A stretch of 64,000 nucleotides of DNA from Nitzschia sp. pyKryTriq1 (taxonomy: Eukaryota > Bacillariophyta > Bacillariophyceae > Bacillariales > Bacillariaceae). The stretch lies in the NCBI GenBank assembly GCA_956465555.1, contig OY101129.1, positions 806,001-870,000 on the forward strand. The letters run 5' to 3'. Under the pieces are notes generated by a model. It worked only from the letters and a program-made list of their open reading frames with translations. It had not been told where the DNA came from and ran no database searches. Made by a program: the position numbers and the translations under genes. Positions 63,240-64,000 of the stretch are shown here, one piece after another; position 1 is the first letter of the stretch, and every line of letters begins with the position of its first letter.

Positions 63240-64000
63240 CTATCTGTCTCCATCGCTCGATTTGTCTTGATGGGATGTTGAATCAGCATCGTCATCGTCA
63301 TCTTTATGGTTGTCACCTTTATTCGCTGGGGCATCATTTTGGGGGCTTTTTTCACCGCTGTCGCCGTTCTTATTGGTCGATTTGGAGTCTTTTTTGCCGT
63401 TGTCAGACTCAGATTTGACAGCACCGCCACCACTTGATTCGTCGGCATCTTTCTTCTTTTCAGTGCCGGTGGATTGGGCATTGTCTGCTTCGGAACCCCC
63501 TTCGCCACCATCGATGGATCCTTTAGGCTCATTGCCATTACCTTTCTTTTTGTGACCTGATTCTTTATCCTCGTTGCCGGATTCATTCTTGCTAGCGGAG
63601 CCATCATCACTGTCATCCGTCCCCCCTTCCTCCTGAGCGCTGTCCGTCTTGGGAACATCTTTCTCCTCCTCCTCCTCCTCGTCGTCGTCGTCATCGTCGT
63701 CTCCTACTTTGTTATCATCGATGAAATCTTGCTCTACCCCTTCTTGGTCACCATCGCCCCCTTGACTATCCGATTCTTCGGGGGAAGCTCCAGAATTCTC
63801 ATCTTCGACGTCCTCACCAGCATCGTCCACGGAACTCCCATTGTTTTCAGTAGTATCTTCATCCGTCGATTCGTCGATCACATTGGTGGAGTCGTCACTC
63901 GCGTTTTCATCCGCATCGTCGTCATCATCGTCGCCCTCGTGGTTTTGTTCGGCATCTTGATCCGCTGGCGTGTCGACCTTATCAGTAGAGTTCTCACTCG
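63240..64000 (-). CDS. Acidic low-complexity protein, 5' partial
   Basis: The frame is open from the right window edge to a stop at 63240 (253 codons). It is almost wholly Asp/Glu/Ser/Gly/Lys/Asn: NKVGDDDDDDDEEEEEEKD, SASKNESGNEDKESGHKKK, DNHKDDDDDADSTSHQDKS. No ATG lies in the visible part apart from the frame entering from outside, so the start is beyond the window. Such highly acidic, disordered repeats occur in wall- or calcium-associated secreted proteins and in nucleolar or chaperone tails; the sequence here does not decide. Codon use is consistent with a real protein because stops are absent in this frame over 760 nt and the bias is uniform. Confidence 0.6.
   Translation of the reverse strand, partial: SENSTDKVDTPADQDAEQNHEGDDDDDDADENASDDSTNVIDESTDEDTTENNGSSVDDAGEDVEDENSGASPEESDSQGGDGDQEGVEQDFIDDNKVGDDDDDDDEEEEEEKDVPKTDSAQEEGGTDDSDDGSASKNESGNEDKESGHKKKGNGNEPKGSIDGGEGGSEADNAQSTGTEKKKDADESSGGGAVKSESDNGKKDSKSTNKNGDSGEKSPQNDAPANKGDNHKDDDDDADSTSHQDKSSDGDR

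Noticed and set aside
63310-63555. Plus-strand Ser/Pro-rich frame
   Set aside because: Antisense shadow of the acidic repeat protein.
1-64000. tRNA, rRNA or other structured RNA genes
   Set aside because: No cloverleaf with TTCGA-type arm and acceptor pairing, and no rRNA core motif, was found by eye; a covariance-model scan would be decisive.

Overview
The window is nuclear DNA of a eukaryotic microalga, almost certainly a pennate diatom (stramenopile). The reasons are: short canonical introns (GT-AG, about 70-200 nt, several exactly 80 nt, one with a TACTAAC branch point); three genes of the diatom-type LGRG-box (DUF6824-like) family; a plastid/thylakoid bipartite presequence; a receptor cyclase fused to a cyclic-nucleotide phosphodiesterase; the stramenopile-type GDCDSxxDC cysteine motif; and AT-neutral intergenic DNA crowded with TACCGGTAC palindromes. 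The species is not proven from sequence alone.

Layout. 1-1493 (-): partial lipoyl-like plus TPR protein. 2102-3889 (+): membrane-anchored JmjC/cupin protein. 4049-4711 (-): thylakoid-lumen SnoaL-like protein. 5941-7980 (-): NTAN1-like N-terminal Asn amidohydrolase with a long extra N-terminal region. 8939-18013: cluster of three LGRG-box genes (+), with an unrelated hypothetical gene (11312-11929, -) inside it; the second copy is disrupted by a C10 tract. 19138-22613 (-): a two-exon CHAT protease / NB-ARC STAND ATPase / UVR-like coiled-coil protein, the most unusual gene here. 23382-24375 (-): UreG. 25603-26932: a decayed element with imperfect terminal inverted repeats and nested direct repeats. 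27302-29489 (-): armadillo-repeat protein. 30135-35614 (-): TARBP1/Trm3 tRNA ribose methyltransferase. 36259-37560 (-): leucine-rich repeat protein. 38253-41140 (-): urease in four exons. 41951-49448: a duplicated block, ethanolamine/choline kinase (+), two-module Cys-rich secreted protein (-), kinase relic (+), second Cys-rich gene (-), second kinase (+). 49777-51117 (+): secreted GDCDS/trefoil-like protein. 51284-52348 (-): protein with two copies of a small basic motif. 53470-56277 (+): secreted glycosidase-like protein. 56470-58960: tandem duplication of the cyclase 5' region with a 1.2-kb insertion. 58914-62918 (+): bifunctional receptor guanylate cyclase-PDE. 63240-64000 (-): acidic low-complexity protein, 5' partial.

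Functional links. Urease and its GTPase chaperone UreG lie about 14 kb apart on the same strand and together serve urea nitrogen use. The two kinases belong to the Kennedy pathway. The cyclase-PDE makes and destroys cyclic nucleotide in one chain. The CHAT-NB-ARC protein has the architecture of an NLR/STAND switch controlling a caspase-like protease, so an immune or programmed-death role is an inference worth testing. Exon structures were worked out by hand from splice motifs and reading-frame continuity; family calls rest on motif recognition without database searches.
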